64,000 bases of DNA from Salvator merianae (GCA_003586115.2 QVOM02000119.1:44876742-44940741), one strand, 5' to 3'; positions 1 through 13,919 are shown, counted from the first letter of the stretch. Notes: a model not told the origin generated them from the letters alone. Made by a program: numbers and translations.

Positions 1-3000
1 AAACAGATCTATCTCGTGCTCCCCAGAAGATCCGCACTAGAACTTATATGATCCAAGGCAGAAAGTTGTTGTCAAGGGCTACAATAAATTATATTGATTG
101 AACAGCTATTTGTTCATTAATCCAAAATCAAGATGGAGACGATACTGGTGAAGACCACTTGTTTGCTGCTAAAAAAACCAAACATTTAGGTACAGCACCA
201 TGGACAGGGTAAATCCACCACACACTTCTCCTCTTTCAAACATTAGATTTAAAATCTAGTCTTTTAAACTTGGATTTTACTGCAATCAAATCAGTATGGG
301 AAGCCATGTGAAACTCATCAGATCTACTCTATGCACTCACTATTTGCTATCTGATCAGCCACCTGCTCTGTTTGGCCTCTCCTTTCTATACTGTCTATAT
401 TAATTCATAAATTTGACTGACAAGAAATTAAAGCATAAAGCAACTTCAGCATCAGATGTACAGCAACTCTTCTTGTAGTCTTGTTTGCTGAACAAAGTAA
501 TGTTTACTTAGAAATTTCATCTTACACAAATGTCACTATTTCTGTGATTACAAATTACACAGCCACTGCATTTCTCTGCCAAAAAAAAAAAAAAATCAGT
601 GTTCCTTCACTATTTCCAAAACTTTGTATTCTTGTTTTTGTGCCTCTCCAAATGAGGGCTTGTGATTCTCCCTCACTACTCATGAAACAAAATGGCACCA
701 AAATTCATGTATTCACAAATGTGGACACAAAAAATGGCTGGTTTCTGCATGTGAAGCAGTAAGGTGAGGGCTGAGAATCTCACTTTCTGGGTTTTCTCAC
801 TTTCTCATTTTCTGGATCCTTTGGGACTTCATGACATATCAGAATTTAACCCTCACGAATACCAATGGATTCCTATACCATATTTTTCCATGTTAGCATC
901 CATGTTTTCCTCTAGAAGATCTAGCATGAGGGAAACTTGTATCTCAGCCATAACCAAAAAGAATACATGTGCGAAAGTCTATCAAACTAATAACAAAAAG
1001 GAAATGAAATCTTGAGAATGGAGGAATGCTGCCATATCAAACCAAAGACTCAACAAGCCCACTTGGACGACCCTACAATAGGTCTAAGGCCAAGGCACAA
1101 ACAAGGTATAGGAACAATAATACTCATCCACTTGCAATTTCCAGCAGCTGATATTGTGAAGAGCACTGCTCTATTTCTGAATACAATATTCGGTATTTCT
1201 ATCATGTCTAGACACCACAGTTACTGTCATTCCCAATGAATTTGTTGTAGTAGCAAACTCCACTGTTAAAATACAATATCCAGAGCTGAAAGGAAAAATA
1301 TTTCCCCCTACCTAATTTATCCGTATCATGAACCATCAAAGACATTGCTATTCTTACCCTTACTCTTCACCTTTCCTATAAATGGAAGAGCTCCAACTAT
1401 CGCAATTAGAGATGGCCCAGATTCAAAGTTTCAAATGTCTTTAAAAAAACAAAACCTCAATTTTTTGAATCTTCCAACAATCATTCTATTCAAACTTTTG
1501 TTGCCTTCAAGCATGTGGGTTCTGTTCTATGCAAGTCAAGACACTATGAATGGATGCAGCTTTATTACAACATGCCTAATGTCAACTAATGGAGCCACTG
1601 TCTTTAAGCCATTCCTCACAGAGAAAAAAGATGGCTGTCCTTTTCTGAACTATTTCTTGCCACCTTATTTATCTCATTAACGCCAAATATTGAATATATT
1701 CAGAAGTTTTCAGATGTCTTCTTTACTTATTATGATGCCCTAACTCAGAATCACATCACTAAAGGTCAGTGAATTGCACAACAGCATGAAGCTGCCTTAT
1801 ACTAAGAGCATTGATCCATCTAACATAATACAAGGGATGTGCAAAACCTACACAAAACATGTTTGATGTGAATCACAAATGAAGTGTGCCAATAGTCAAT
1901 CTGCCCCTCCCCCATTCCTATGCTACTTTTAGGTCAAGGGATAAAACCAGAGTTCCCCAGCAGCTACTTAAAATATATTTCAAGCAGGTTTGCTCACCCC
2001 TATCCAGTACTTTTGCTCCTGCTGTTAGCATCTCTCCTGGGCCTTCTTACGCCTACTACCTAAAAGCCTTATAAAATGGAAACATCAAGGATTAAAGTCT
2101 GTAGGCAAGGACTCTCTTCAGCACACAGTAGTTTGAGATGTATGATTATCCCAGATCTACTGCCATTCCCAATAGATTAAAATCCTCAACATAAAACAAA
2201 CAATTAGTGCCAAAAGGTCAGGAACAGAACAACAATTGTGAGCTCTCTATAGAACATTTTGTTATTGGGCAGCTATAGAAATTTTTTAAAAATTAATGCT
2301 ACAAACTTTCAAAGAGTATAATAATTTCAAAGGCTACTTGTGTGAGCATTTATATGCAGCCCCAGCTGGCAGCTAAACTTTATGAGGGCCTTATGTTTTG
2401 AAGTCTAGATAGGTGACAGCATTCACTTTCTTCTTCTATCACTTTCACAGTTTAAAGACTGTTTAAGAAAAAATTATGCCATATGAGTAGTTGGACATTC
2501 TGGTATACTTCTGCTTCCACACCTTCTGTTTTCCATGGATAAGTCATGCAACAGGAAAATGTGAAAAAGCTTCAACCACCCAGATTTTCACTCAAGAATC
2601 TGTTGCTATTTACCATGGAGACTGTTCGGATATCCAGACACTGGAGAATTTAGGGGCATTTGCCTGAGTATGTGATCAAACAGAGTAAACAGTGCAGGTC
2701 CAGAAGCAGCTGGTCTGAGATCAGGAGTAAAACTGTGAGCCAGATGGGAAGCTTCTCATGTCTAGATAGAGCATTTGGATGACAACTGACTAGTCCTGAC
2801 ACACAGCCTGTATTTAAACTAAAGTATTTGATATCTTGTTAATCTTAATAAAGAGTTGCATTACTCTTACTACTGCAAATCTGTATGCTGAGGAATGCAA
2901 GAAATAGTTTGAAGCAAAGCTCATAAACTAGAACAGTAACTGAGTTGACCAGCAATTTAAAAACTGAAATGTCTCAAGCAGCACATTACAGAATCGATGC

Positions 3001-5870
3001 GGCACATACATGAGATATATTAAGACTATTTTTCCTAAGCAAGCAACTCAGGGGAAAGGAAGTTCCTTGAAGAGTGGTTCTGCTTAAGATACATCTAGAA
3101 AAGCAAATAAGCATATTTTAGTCTTCATTTTACATCTATACACATTATTTTTTGTGAAAAAGTTTAGCATTAAAGAGAAATGGTCCTGTTGTCAGGAATG
3201 CTGGTTCTTTGTTTCTTGGAATGAGACATTTCAGTTGCTTCTAGAGTGGCAAATGCATAAGAAATCTTTCTAATGAATCAGTTCTATAGCAAGCGGCACT
3301 TTCCCCACCATATCAAGTTTCAAAAAGCACCTTTCAGAAATGAAGAACTTTTAAAAAGCACTTTCCCAATCTGCAAAGAAAAAAATGGTTATCTCAGGGG
3401 TCCGCAACACAGTGCCTAAAATTCAATATTGTTGTTAAAGCCTCTGATAATGACCCAAGTCTTTCTGTCCCCTTGGAAAAGATATAGGAATCAAAGAAGT
3501 AAGCTGGAAGAACTTCCAGCCTTCTGGCTGCAGCATAATTTTAAATGTCTCCCTACAAACACATCAAATCACTGATCTATAAAAGTCATAGATTAATTTA
3601 ATCTGGACCCAAGACTCTGCGTGTGTATGCTTATCTTTCTGTTAGAGGAAGGAACCAGAGTATGTGATGCCCACTTCCATGTAACATGCTTTTGCATTCA
3701 TATCTACAGACTACTTGGGATTCAAGTAATTTTTGAGATCTACTATATATTAAAAAGCAAAAGCAAATTCACAAAAGCACAGGGCTGCCTAGCACTATCT
3801 GTCCTCTATCTGGAAAAAAGAAATATTCAAAGCAGAAGTTATACATAAATTGAAGAGCACAGACTATTATGAGTTAAGATCAGCAGGGTTTCCTCTGAAT
3901 CCTCACACAGGCAGCAGCTGCCATTGAAAAACAGGTGAATTTAGTTATGTGGCAAATACTGATGCTCCAGAGGCATAAGCACAGGCCCAGTGTAAATAGA
4001 GCAAGGATTACATTGTGCTACAATTCCACTTCTTCCCTCCATTTTCAGGGCCTCACAAGTACTTCCGGAGCTTAGCTCAGTCCCAGCGGGCCACAGAGGA
4101 AGTTGGCTTTTGTCATTACAAAGACCTGAAACTGCCAAAGGCCCAAACCTATATCCAAGTACTGCTGCAGCAAAGCAAGCCTTGAATTGCTTTGTTCTGC
4201 AAATAAACAACTGCATTGACACATTTGCCAAATGGAATGAAAATGAACCATATTACATTATAAGACCATCAACCTACACTCAGTGAACTACTTTCTTTAG
4301 CACCTCTATAAATAAGCACGAATTATTATCCACTGTAGAATATCATAGGAACCAGAGTGTACTGTATACAGTCATATACTGTAACTTGCAAGTCAGAAGT
4401 GATTTTGCCTGCAGCCATACCAAACCTCTATCCACTGTATTTTGGATGTAGCCTGTACTGTAAGTTTCACACACATTCTTGGAGTTAAATTGTTGAAAAG
4501 GTAGCAGATGCTTTAAAAGAGAAACCTTAGACCCAAGGCTAAGGATTTTTTGAAAAAAAAAGCCAGTGTTATCACTGCTACTTATAAGTTAGAAATACAG
4601 AAGTGGTATATATTTATTTTTCTGAGAATTCACTCCAACATGGATACATAGAATACGGATTGATCCAATAGATATCTCAATAAATTTAAGTTCAGATATA
4701 ACAAATTAAGTACTTTGCAACTTCTCACAAAAGAATAACTAAAAGAGCACTTCAAGGTATATAAATGCTTTACTTCAGTTGTTGTGTCTCCATATCACAC
4801 AATACTAATTCTCTCCTAAAATAAGCTTTTTTGCATTTCTGTTAAGTCAGGCTCCAGAGTCGTTGTGAACAGATACCACATTATTAGTACATGAACATAA
4901 ACTATTTCAAAAGTACCAAAATCCCAAGGTTTAAATTTTAACCACAGATGGAATTACTGAAAGTAAGACCACTATAACTACTAGCTTTTAAAAATACAAT
5001 AAAAAAATTGTGAATTACAGAGAACACATGGCATTCAGTGCATTAAAAGTTTCAACTGTTACTTCTTTTAGTTGAGATTTCAAGAAACAGTCATTTCAAT
5101 CACTTGCTTTTGTTATTTTTGTCATTTTAAAAACAAAAAACTGCAATACATACAACACGCCATCTTAAACAATACAAATAAAAAATATACAGATAGTATT
5201 TTAGCACATCGCTATTTCAACATAACCATTTATTATGTGAGATAAATCAATCTTAAACGGCATTCATTGGTATCTAATGGGCAAGAAAACATACAACCAG
5301 TAAACCAGTTGCATGCTGAATAATTCTGACACACCAGTTCCTGACACTAGCACCTCCTCTTTCTAATAAGTGAAGGCAACTACTTTCCCTCCTAAATAAG
5401 TGTTTATCTCAAGTTCATAGGCCAGGGAAAGCCTTCAGGCTGGATTTACTAGGGGGAAAAAATGTGACGGAGAAATACTGCTAAAATCACTTTGAAGAGG
5501 GAAAAGTGCATTCCAGGTTAATGAAGAAAACAGTAGCCTCATAATTTAATGAAGACCTGAAACACAGTAGAGTTGAGCATCCTTCCCAGAGCAGTATAAG
5601 GGATCAGCACTGACAGAAGAAAAAAACACTGCACTGAAGTGCAAGGAGGAAAAAAGTCTAGTCAAAAGGGAGGAAACACCCTTAACAGTTAACTGCCACC
5701 CACTATCAAACTACACGTGCTGCAAGTGAAAAACCTGGGTAACACAGCATTTTCCCCTTCCTTCGCCTGTTTCAACATAAGGAAGACGAATCCTTTTCCA
5801 CCGATCCTGGTTAGAAGCCCCATAAAGCAAGACAGCCTAGACGAAACCGGCGTGTCTCCTTTTCCCCTTC
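1..5870. other. Non-coding region, probably intron 1 of the minus-strand gene starting near 6.47 kb
   Basis: I find no convincing exon here. All open frames are short and show no recognisable domain. If the first exon at 6273-6475 is real, this stretch is its first intron, continuing past the left edge of the window. It is AT-rich with old repeat debris, including a reverse-oriented SINE fragment near 1.78 kb. An intron rather than a gene desert is an inference from the splice donor at about 6272. Confidence 0.5.
1775..1840 (-). repeat. SINE 3' fragment
   Basis: The string ATGAAGCTGCCTTATACT followed by a degenerate GATCCATCT matches, from memory, the 3' portion of a widespread reptile tRNA-derived SINE read in reverse. 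A longer copy of the same family lies at 49.02-49.26 kb. Only the tail portion is recognisable. Confidence 0.5.
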
Positions 5871-6720
5871 TGACCCTACGCAGAAACACGGCGCGCGAAG
5901 AGGATGCGATGCCGCTACCCAAGCGCTGACCCTCCCTCCCCCTCTCCTGCCTGCCGAGCCCCCTCCCTGACCAGACCCAGCGGAGCCTCCGGATCACGCC
6001 GAGCCCGCCTGCCCCCTCCAGCTGATTCTCGACGCAAGCAGCCCAACCCGGGCCGCCCCTCCAAACCCCCTTCCGTTTCTTCTTGGCCCTGGCCACGGGG
6101 ACCGGAGCCGCCGCGGCTCTCCCGATCCCTGGCCTGCCTTCGCCCCGTCGCTCCGGTGGACGGCGGGGCGGCGAAGGAGGGACGGCCGAGGCCTGCAGGG
6201 TCCCCGTGAAGCCTCTGCTTTCTCCTAACCAGGCAGCTCCGGTCGCCGCCGCGGCTCTTACTCCTCACTCACCCGCCTCGTCGTCCCTGCTCCACGGCGA
6301 CCGGCTGTTTGGCGGGGTGGGCGATGCTCGCTCTCGGGCTCTCCTCTTCCTCTCGCTCGCTCTTCCCTTCAGCAGAAAGGGGGCTGGGTAGCTCCGAAAG
6401 ACGACCTTTATGTGAGAGACGGGTAATCTCCAGACTCTGCGCGCTCCGCTGCCAGACCGGCCACCATCTTACATTAAGGAGAGTCTGCCTGCCTGCCCCG
6501 GACGCTGCTTCCAAGGCGCATGCGCTCGAGCTGCGAGGAGGCGGGTGCGGTGGAAGGAAAAGGTCGGCTGTGTGGCGACGCGGTGCGACGCTTCCGAGGT
6601 GGTGACGGTACTTGTAGTCTTTGCGGCCTGCGCTCAGGGAAAGCCAGCGAACGAAGCGGAGCGGCGTACAGTTTTTGTTCCTCGAGGTGGCACAAATGTC
6701 GAGATGTGCGCATCGCTAGC
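5870..6720. promoter_or_regulatory. CpG island promoter, probably bidirectional
   Basis: This segment is visibly GC- and CpG-rich compared with its surroundings. On the minus strand, AAGATGGTGGCC at about 6460-6473 resembles a YY1 site as found just downstream of housekeeping start sites. A minus-strand ACTACAAGTACC at 6607-6618 is a partial match to the THAP11/ZNF143 motif. The island probably drives the minus-strand exon 1. It may also fire rightward. Long open frames in the island reflect absence of AT-rich stop codons and are not taken as genes. Confidence 0.7.
6273..6475 (-). other. Probable non-coding first exon (candidate CNOT4 exon 1)
   Basis: On the minus strand a GC-rich segment starting near a YY1-like AAGATGGTGGCC ends in a strong splice donor (G|GTGAGTGAG, donor GT at 6271-6272). 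No conserved coding start is apparent, so it looks like a 5'UTR exon. In human, CNOT4 is the minus-strand neighbour upstream of NUP205 and has a non-coding first exon with a long intron 1, which makes CNOT4 the leading candidate. No CNOT4 coding exon is in the window, so the name is inference only. The exact start site is a guess. Confidence 0.45.
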
Positions 6721-8637
6721 TACTGCCGAAGAGGAACTGGGGATCCTTTATTCCAGTTTATTAAATCTGTGTTTAAGATTAACAAGCGTGACTGCTTCTT
6801 TAAACAGAGACAAAGATGATGTCTTCACATGGGGGGAAAAATTCTTGAAGTTTTCATTTTCTGTTCAAATCGAAAATGTAGAGATCAGGCAGGGTTGAAT
6901 CCAGAGCGGAATCTGGTGTGTCAAGGAAAGAAAGGGAGAGAGAGATTCTGCCCAATAAGTGTTAAGAGTTTTCTTTTTTAAAAAATGCTGTTATTTCTGT
7001 AAATGAACATTATACCACCCGCCCCGCCCCCCTGATGTTTTCATTTCGCTTCCAGAGCCTGGGTTCTGCTCTGTTCATGAGTGCTTAGAAATACGCCCAC
7101 TTCAGTTTTTATAGCAAATCTCTTCATAACCCTTAGAGCTGGGCTTTGGCGTGCCCATTCCGAGAGAGAGAATCTCAGAATGTGTAAGAATCATTGGATA
7201 TGTGTATGTAAGAATCTCTTTCCTTATCACAACGAAGCAACAAGTGGTGGAACTGATAACTGCAGAAAGAATGACGATTTGAGGGCGCCTGTGTAATCCT
7301 AGCCTCCTGCTGCGTGTCCGCCGCTGCAGGCTTTGTTGCATCCGCACCGCAGTGTTGTGGAAAAAGCGCTTCTTGTTAGCAATTCATCACGAAATTCGGC
7401 TCTGTTCATCGGAACTGGATCGAGCACATCGTTCCTTTCCCAGTTCTGTATATCTGCAAATGAACTTAGCGTTTTCCAAATAGTTGTACTTCATTACCTG
7501 TTGCTACTTAAGTAAAGCGTCGCCGTATTTGTTTTGCATACTTACGAGCTCTGATTTTATTATCTTCCTGCAGGTACTGATGTCGTTTCATTTGGTCTCT
7601 GAATTCATAGCTTACATGGCAATTCCATCCCATCCTCCTCTATGTGTGCAGTTGAAATGACACTTTTCATCCACCCGATGTAGTGCAATCTAGAGCCTAA
7701 ACCTAGGGATCTGTTACCCAGCAGATCCTCTGTGTTGTAGATCTGGTAACCAAAGGGAAATCGGCTTGCAAATACCAGCATGCTGAATGTCATCTTACAA
7801 CCATCTGCAGTGGGACCTTTTCATTAGCGTCACCTACTTTATGGAAGTGTCTCCCTTGCCATATTCATATAATAATTCTTAAATGCCTCCTTAACGCTCA
7901 TCTGTTTTTCCCGACATTCTCAACTTGATTGGTTCTCCTTACTCTCCTGTTTGGATTCTGATTATTATTTTTCTGTCCTCCTTCTGCTCCCTTGCTATAC
8001 TCTTTAAATATGCTTTTAATGAGTTATTTTATATCACTGCTGTAAATCTGAGGTGATAAACTTAACTGAGCATTATATAAACCTGTAAAATAAATAAATA
8101 ATGCACACACCAGCCAACCCTTGGGAAATTACTGTATGAGCACATATACATTCACAACTCAGGAACCACTGTCGCATATACTTTCAAGAAATACACTGTT
8201 CTTCAGCAAGCAAATTACTTGAGGTACGAACCTCTTTCTGTCCAATCTCTTTCATTCTGACTGGTCTATAAATGCCACGTGATTGGCATGTTTTTTGCCC
8301 TGTAACTTTGTTCTGGGTGCTTGTTGATGCTTATGCTACAGTGCTCCATTCTATTTCAGCTTGATGATTGTATTTAAGAACAACCCTAACTGAGCTGCCT
8401 ATCAAATAACCAGACTCCACAATGTCTTCTTGAGCAATGAGTATTCTGGTGTCTACTATTGGTCAGGACTTTTTTTTTATGTATATTTTAACAAGTATAT
8501 AAGAAAGCCACATTACTAGGAATATGATTTAAAAATAAAGAGAAACCAAAAAAAAAGGTGAAGGGAGAGATTCAATAAAAATACTGGGGAAGGGAAAAAT
8601 CATGCTGCATTATTGCTAATAGTTCTTGTACTTCACT

Positions 8638-8864
8638 TTGGGTCCAATCACTCCTAAGTTTTAATCCAGCTTTGATCCACTTTCAGATTGAGAGAACACA
8701 TAAGTGAAGTAATAAAATGTTTTCTTTCAGCATTATCTAACTCAAAAAATCCACTTTTGGGTTAGCTAATGTGGAAAGAAAATGATTAGTCGCTTTGCCT
8801 ATGTGTTCTTTCAATCCAAAAGTGGACTGAAGCTGGATTAAATCTTAGTGTGGGTGGATGGGCC
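8638..8864. repeat. Foldback element (MITE-like)
   Basis: Left arm (about 8641-8705: CCTAAGTTTTAATCCAGC, then a GATCCACTTT segment, then AGAGAACACATA) is an imperfect inverted copy of the right arm (about 8790-8855: TATGTGTTCTTTC, AAAAGTGGA, AGCTGGATTAAATCTTAG). About 90 bp of unrelated sequence separates them. This looks like a non-autonomous DNA transposon. No target-site duplication was confirmed. Confidence 0.6.
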
Positions 8865-11273
8865 CTAAGTTTTTTGAAGAAGTTAAGAACTTTTAGTCAT
8901 ACTCTAAATATGATACTTCTCCTCAGTTCCTCCTAATTCCTGATGTTCCTCGTTTTTGCAGTCAGTTTCTTTCTTGTTATGACTGTTGGAGTAATTCCTG
9001 AAATTAATGACAAATTTTGTGGGGGTGGAGAAAACGTACTCGTTTTATCGCCTTTAACTTCCAAATGTAACTACTATTCCGTTGTACTGTTATTTGACAA
9101 GGCATCCCTGTTTATTTTTCCAGCCCAACCATGGCTTTGATACTTTTATTGAAACATCAGCATTTAGACCTCTTGCAAATCTTGTCCGATCTCAGGAGCT
9201 AAGTAGAGTTGAGCCCTGTTGAAACATTACTTGGAAATATCTGGTGTTGTGGGCTAAACTGGGAAGTCAAAAATACCCAGAAAGAGGTGATACTCACCAT
9301 GGCAAACCATTATTTTTGTCAAGAGAACTATGTATGCAATCATGCATGTTCGTGCAATTACCAGGAATTGAACTCTACCTAGTGGCATCCTTTAACCAAA
9401 CTCTATATAATAGTTTTTCTAGGATGAAAAGCAAGGAAGTATCTTCCTATGATCCCTCCAACATATCTGACTCCAGCTATTCTGATTCATACTTCACACA
9501 TACTATACATCAGTGGCATAACTCACATACTTTTTGCCAGGGACATAGTAACTAAGCCCCCAAGCCCATCACTACAATTGTCCTGGTTTGTCAGATCTGG
9601 CTGGCTGCTGAGCTTGGTGATTAGAATGCACTCTGTGCATGTTTTAGGTCTCAGTCTGCATTGTATAGCAGTCAATCTTACTTTTATGCCAGAGGCCTGC
9701 TTCACCCTAGCTATGTCCCTGCTATACAGTACCCAATGCTCAGCAAAACTAAGCTAAAACATTATTAAGTTAAAACGTTAATGACTCAGCTCAGCTCCTG
9801 CTGGCCAAATGGATGGATTAGTGTTCATCATTTTGAAACTATCTTTAATAACATCTTGTAGCCCTTCTAAGATAATTTCAGTCACTTTTTTGATCCCATC
9901 CATCTTTTTTGCCTGCATTTTTCTTCTGCTTCCCTCAACTTCGGCAAGTGCAACCATTTTTTCTAATCTTTTCTTTGCTCACAGTGCATGTCCAAAATGT
10001 GTGACTTTCTTCTAGAAGATCATTGCCTCAAAGGAGAAAACATGTTTTATTTGAACCAGGGTTCATTTAGTTATTCTTGCCATCCATGGAGATCTTATAA
10101 GCCATAATTCAAGGGTATCTGTTTTCTTTCTTTTGCTCTTTCTGAGATTCCAGTCTTCACAGCTATCAGAAAGAAAAGACCGTTGCTCTAATTATATGCC
10201 ATAGCTTTACTGTCCAGCCATCTCTGTTTGGGAGTTTAACTTCTTCATCATCAGTTTTTAAGTTCATCAAGTATGCAGGTTAACATTATTTTATTTTATT
10301 ATTACACTTTTATTATTAAAAGTAATCTTTACTTTCAAGTCAACAGAGTGCCATCAGCATATCTCACACTGTTAATGTGTTGACCTCTGTTTGAATTCTA
10401 GCTACCATCTCTTCCAGTGCTACCTTTCTTATGATGTATTACACTGTGTAAGTGAATATTAGCAGGATCCATATCATGGCAGATTCTGAAACCTTTTGGG
10501 CTGGAGTGCTTGCTCCACAGCAATGCTGATGCTGATACTAAGGAATTTTCAATGCCAGAAGAACCCTAAGCAATTTTAAATCAGTTAAAAACACAATAAT
10601 CTACGACTGATTCCATGCCACCCATAACCCCCAAAAGTCCTGCACCAGTTTAGTTCCAGCTGAGAAGAAAAACTTGTTAGCATAGACCTCTTAGAATTTG
10701 ATGGTCTCTTCTTCAATCGTTTTAGATAGTTCAGTGGGTATTATCATCTATACCTACTGCTTTTCAGTCTAGCAGCTAGCTAATGCTGGTCATACTTCAC
10801 ATTCTAATGGGAATGGCTCCTGATTTTATTATTTCTCTGCAGATGTTTCCATCATTCCATAATCTCATTCGGTCTTTTGTTTTCATCATATCTCTTCCAT
10901 CTTTGTTCCTGAGTATTCTTACCTTAGTTATAAACAGTCAGAGGCCATTTCCATATGCCACTCTATCCCACACTGCACTGGTCTGCTTGAGGCAACCTGA
11001 CCAATGATGGGCCAGGCTGCCACTGGAGTGCTTTAAGGGTTTTCCACTTTGTGCACAGCACATCCTGTTCCAACTTCAGAGACTGCTCTGAAGTTGCCAG
11101 CAGGGGCTGTTTTGACTGGGCAACCAGCAGCAGCACATTCCCAGTGCTGCTTCTGGGTGCACAGAAAAATGACGCCTGGTGTAGTATACCTGGTCTAGGG
11201 TCTTGTGCTGTCCTCACACAGGCCATGGACTGTATAACAGCTAGCCTGCTTCAAGTGTGGACTGCTTACAAGG

Positions 11274-11452
11274 ACCCTTTCTGCACTTGGCCTTATACCA
11301 GATTATATCCTGGAATAGAGACCTGCCATCTGCATGCTAGTAGGAACTATGGCAGGCCCCACACAGGGCCTACTGTAAGCTCCACTAGCATGCAGATAGC
11401 AGGTCCTTGTTCTAAGATATGATCCAGAATAAAGCCAAGTGCAGAAAGGGCC
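11274..11452. repeat. Foldback MITE, GGCCCTTTCTGCA-end family, copy A
   Basis: The left end CCTTTCTGCACTTGGC is repeated inverted at the right end as GCCAAGTGCAGAAAGG. The interior is also partly palindromic (GCATGCTAGT ... ACTAGCATGC). It is about 180 bp and clearly homologous to 54629-54808, including the internal TATATCC and CATGCTAG motifs. The terminal inverted repeats suggest a non-autonomous DNA transposon. The superfamily is not determined. Confidence 0.75.
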
Positions 11453-13264
11453 AAGCAGGCTATGGTGACAGCACCATTTCTGTGCTATAGCCTGCTCCAA
11501 AGCCCCATTCTGTATGGACGAGCTAATCTATTGGGAGGCATGTAGTTCAGATGGAACAGTCTAATCAGTCTCCTGAATCGATCTACTGATCCACTGACAT
11601 GGCCATAATGCCTAGCCACATTGCACCAATGGCACCTGGTGTATGAGTGCAGAGAGAGGGGCTAATTGGCAATTCATCAGCAGCATTTGAAGTCAAGAAG
11701 CTTCAAACATCCAGTCATAATGATGAAAAATGTCTTAATAACTGCCCACCTTTACAAAAAACAGAAACAAGTATTCCATGAATCATAGAGAGGGGCACTG
11801 AATAGAATTCCACGTCAAAAATCTTATTTGCAGGTGACACTTGATTAAATTCCCTCATAAACATCACTGTTAAAGATATGAAAATCCTAACCTGGATTCT
11901 ATACATCAACCTTAGCCTTGGGTGCTGAATTACAAGACTTGGAACAGCAAACTCCTTTCTTTCTTTTGCTAAAGTTCTTCATAAGCAACCACATTTAATT
12001 CAGTTTCTTTATTAATTTTTGTACTACCTATAGCAATTTAAAACAATCCAACTGAGTAATATATTGAGCACACCGATAATGCAAAGTAGAATAATACACT
12101 CAGATTTTGAATATTTGGCTTTAAAAAGTCAGCCTGTACATTCAAAAACTTTCTTGATATTGGTGCATGCTTCAAATAGCCAAATTGTAAAACTGGGAAA
12201 CATTGGGGATAACATGGTAAAGATTTTCTTGGAGATAATGCCACTTTGCCTGTGGAATACCCATGTCTCTATGCCAATTTTCCCATAAAAATTGCCATGG
12301 GGAATTGGTTAAGCACATGCCTGGGCATTACAGAAAGAGGAACTGGAACAGAAATGCTATTCTAGTTCAGCAGAAATGGTAAAAGAAAAGGCAAATAAGT
12401 GCGATCTTTATATACAGGTGAAATACATGCAGATGTGGTTTTTTCTTTGTCTTTTTAAAAAAATGTTAACTTATTTCTCTATAAAGAGTACTATGCATAT
12501 TTATTTACAAATCAATTTACATAACATGAGAATTTAAAATAAGATAAGAGGAAGAAAAAACTCCCAAACCATGCCTTATTGGTAATCTTAAAATACGAGG
12601 CCAGCCAGAGCACTGGTTGATAAAATATACCTTTCATGCAACACAGGAAAAGAACTAATGAAAGGAACTATATTACAACATCATAGGAGTATCTAACAAA
12701 GGGAACTATAAAATCATAGATGAACGTAAATACTTAGAATTTATTCTCAGCAGAGCTGAGTTTAATTGAAGCCGAGTCACCAAAGAGGAATTAGTTTTAT
12801 ATGCTCCTCTTAATATATTAAAATACAAGGGTTTTTTTCCTGAAATAGTCAAATCCTGAATGTTTTGCTGCCATCTTTCCACAATGAGAGTTTTATATTC
12901 TTTACAACTTTATGCTGAGAAAAATCTTAACTTATAGAATAAAACAGATATTTTTCTACAAGAATGTTTAATCACTTGTCTTGGCCTACTGAACAAAATT
13001 TAAAATACCTATCTGTTATATAACGGTTTTATATAGTACAGTCTTGCTTCTACACACTTCAGAAAATGCAAACTATTTTGCATATACAGTTGGTAAAATG
13101 TAGCTTTGCTTTTTAAACATCATCCTAGAAACTTTCAGTTACCATATTGATAAAGGTGATGCAGTTGACATTTAATAATAAATAGATAAATTAAAAAGCA
13201 CTGGTTTCAATGCTGAACCTTTGGGGACTCCAGTTTTTACTTCCCTCCATTTTTACAATTGTTT

Positions 13265-13440
13265 AGTCTTTTCTGCACTTATATATTTATTTATTATTTG
13301 CATTGCTATCCTGCCCCATACACAAAAGTCTCTGGATGTGTTACAACAATAAAAATAAAATATATAACAGATACATTAAAAACAATAACAGTGCCTGAAA
13401 GAGAAGAGATGAAACTGGTCCTCAGCCAAAGGCCACGGTA
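13265..13440 (+). repeat. Old reptile-type interspersed repeat
   Basis: A segment beginning with TTTATTTATT, then GCTATCCTGCCCCATAC and CTCTGG-TGTGTTACAACAAT, resembles the common squamate repeat whose consensus reads roughly like 'tatcccgcc ... ctctgggcggtttacaac'. The sequence is degraded. The family name is not certain. Confidence 0.45.
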
Positions 13441-13910
13441 AATAGGTGCCAGGGTAAATTAGCCTGGTCCATTGATCCAGATTGTGGGGAGGCATGGACT
13501 GGATCAGTGCTATCTGCACTGACCGCACTGATTTGGATCAGCCCACACTGTGGCTGTGAAGCTTGTACAAGCTTTGCAGCCACGCCTTTGAAGACTAGGA
13601 ACAAAAGTTCCTAGCCTCAGGGCCTCTGGGGGTGCTTTTCTGCAGCATGCTATAGTGTGCCACTGAAAGTCATCCCCCAGTAGTACCAAACAGAGAAGGT
13701 ATGCTTTTTGCATGCTTTCCATGTTCTGTATAGGGCCACTGGTCCCTCTGGTAGACCCAATTAATCGGGCCTACCAGTGATCCAGATTAAGGCCTCTGTC
13801 TCATGCAGACAGAACCATTGGGGGATGTGGCCTCATAGATCCACATTAACATGTGGATATATGTGGCCTAGAAGTGAACTATATAGACCAATAATATGGA
13901 TTAAGGGTCT
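13440..13910. repeat. Composite of foldback repeats
   Basis: This stretch contains nested inverted repeats: GTGGCTGTGAAGCTTGTAC facing GTACAAGCTTTGCAGCCAC near 13.55-13.58 kb, and GTAGACCCAATTAATCGGGC facing a matching CCTACC segment near 13.76 kb. It sits directly beside a truncated CR1 fragment, so it probably consists of one or more MITE insertions into an older LINE copy. Confidence 0.5.
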
Positions 13911-13919
13911 GTGCAGAAA

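Noticed and set aside
3941..4231. Minus-strand 96-codon frame
   Set aside because: No domain, no homology that I recognise and no splice or promoter context.
1..6273. CNOT4 coding exons
   Set aside because: I looked on the minus strand for the RING-domain start of CNOT4 and found none. Only a first non-coding exon can be proposed.
5689..6605. Several overlapping open frames of 80-135 codons on both strands in the CpG island
   Set aside because: High GC removes stop codons by chance. The frames overlap each other, have low-complexity Arg/Gly/Pro-rich composition and cross the predicted splice donor.
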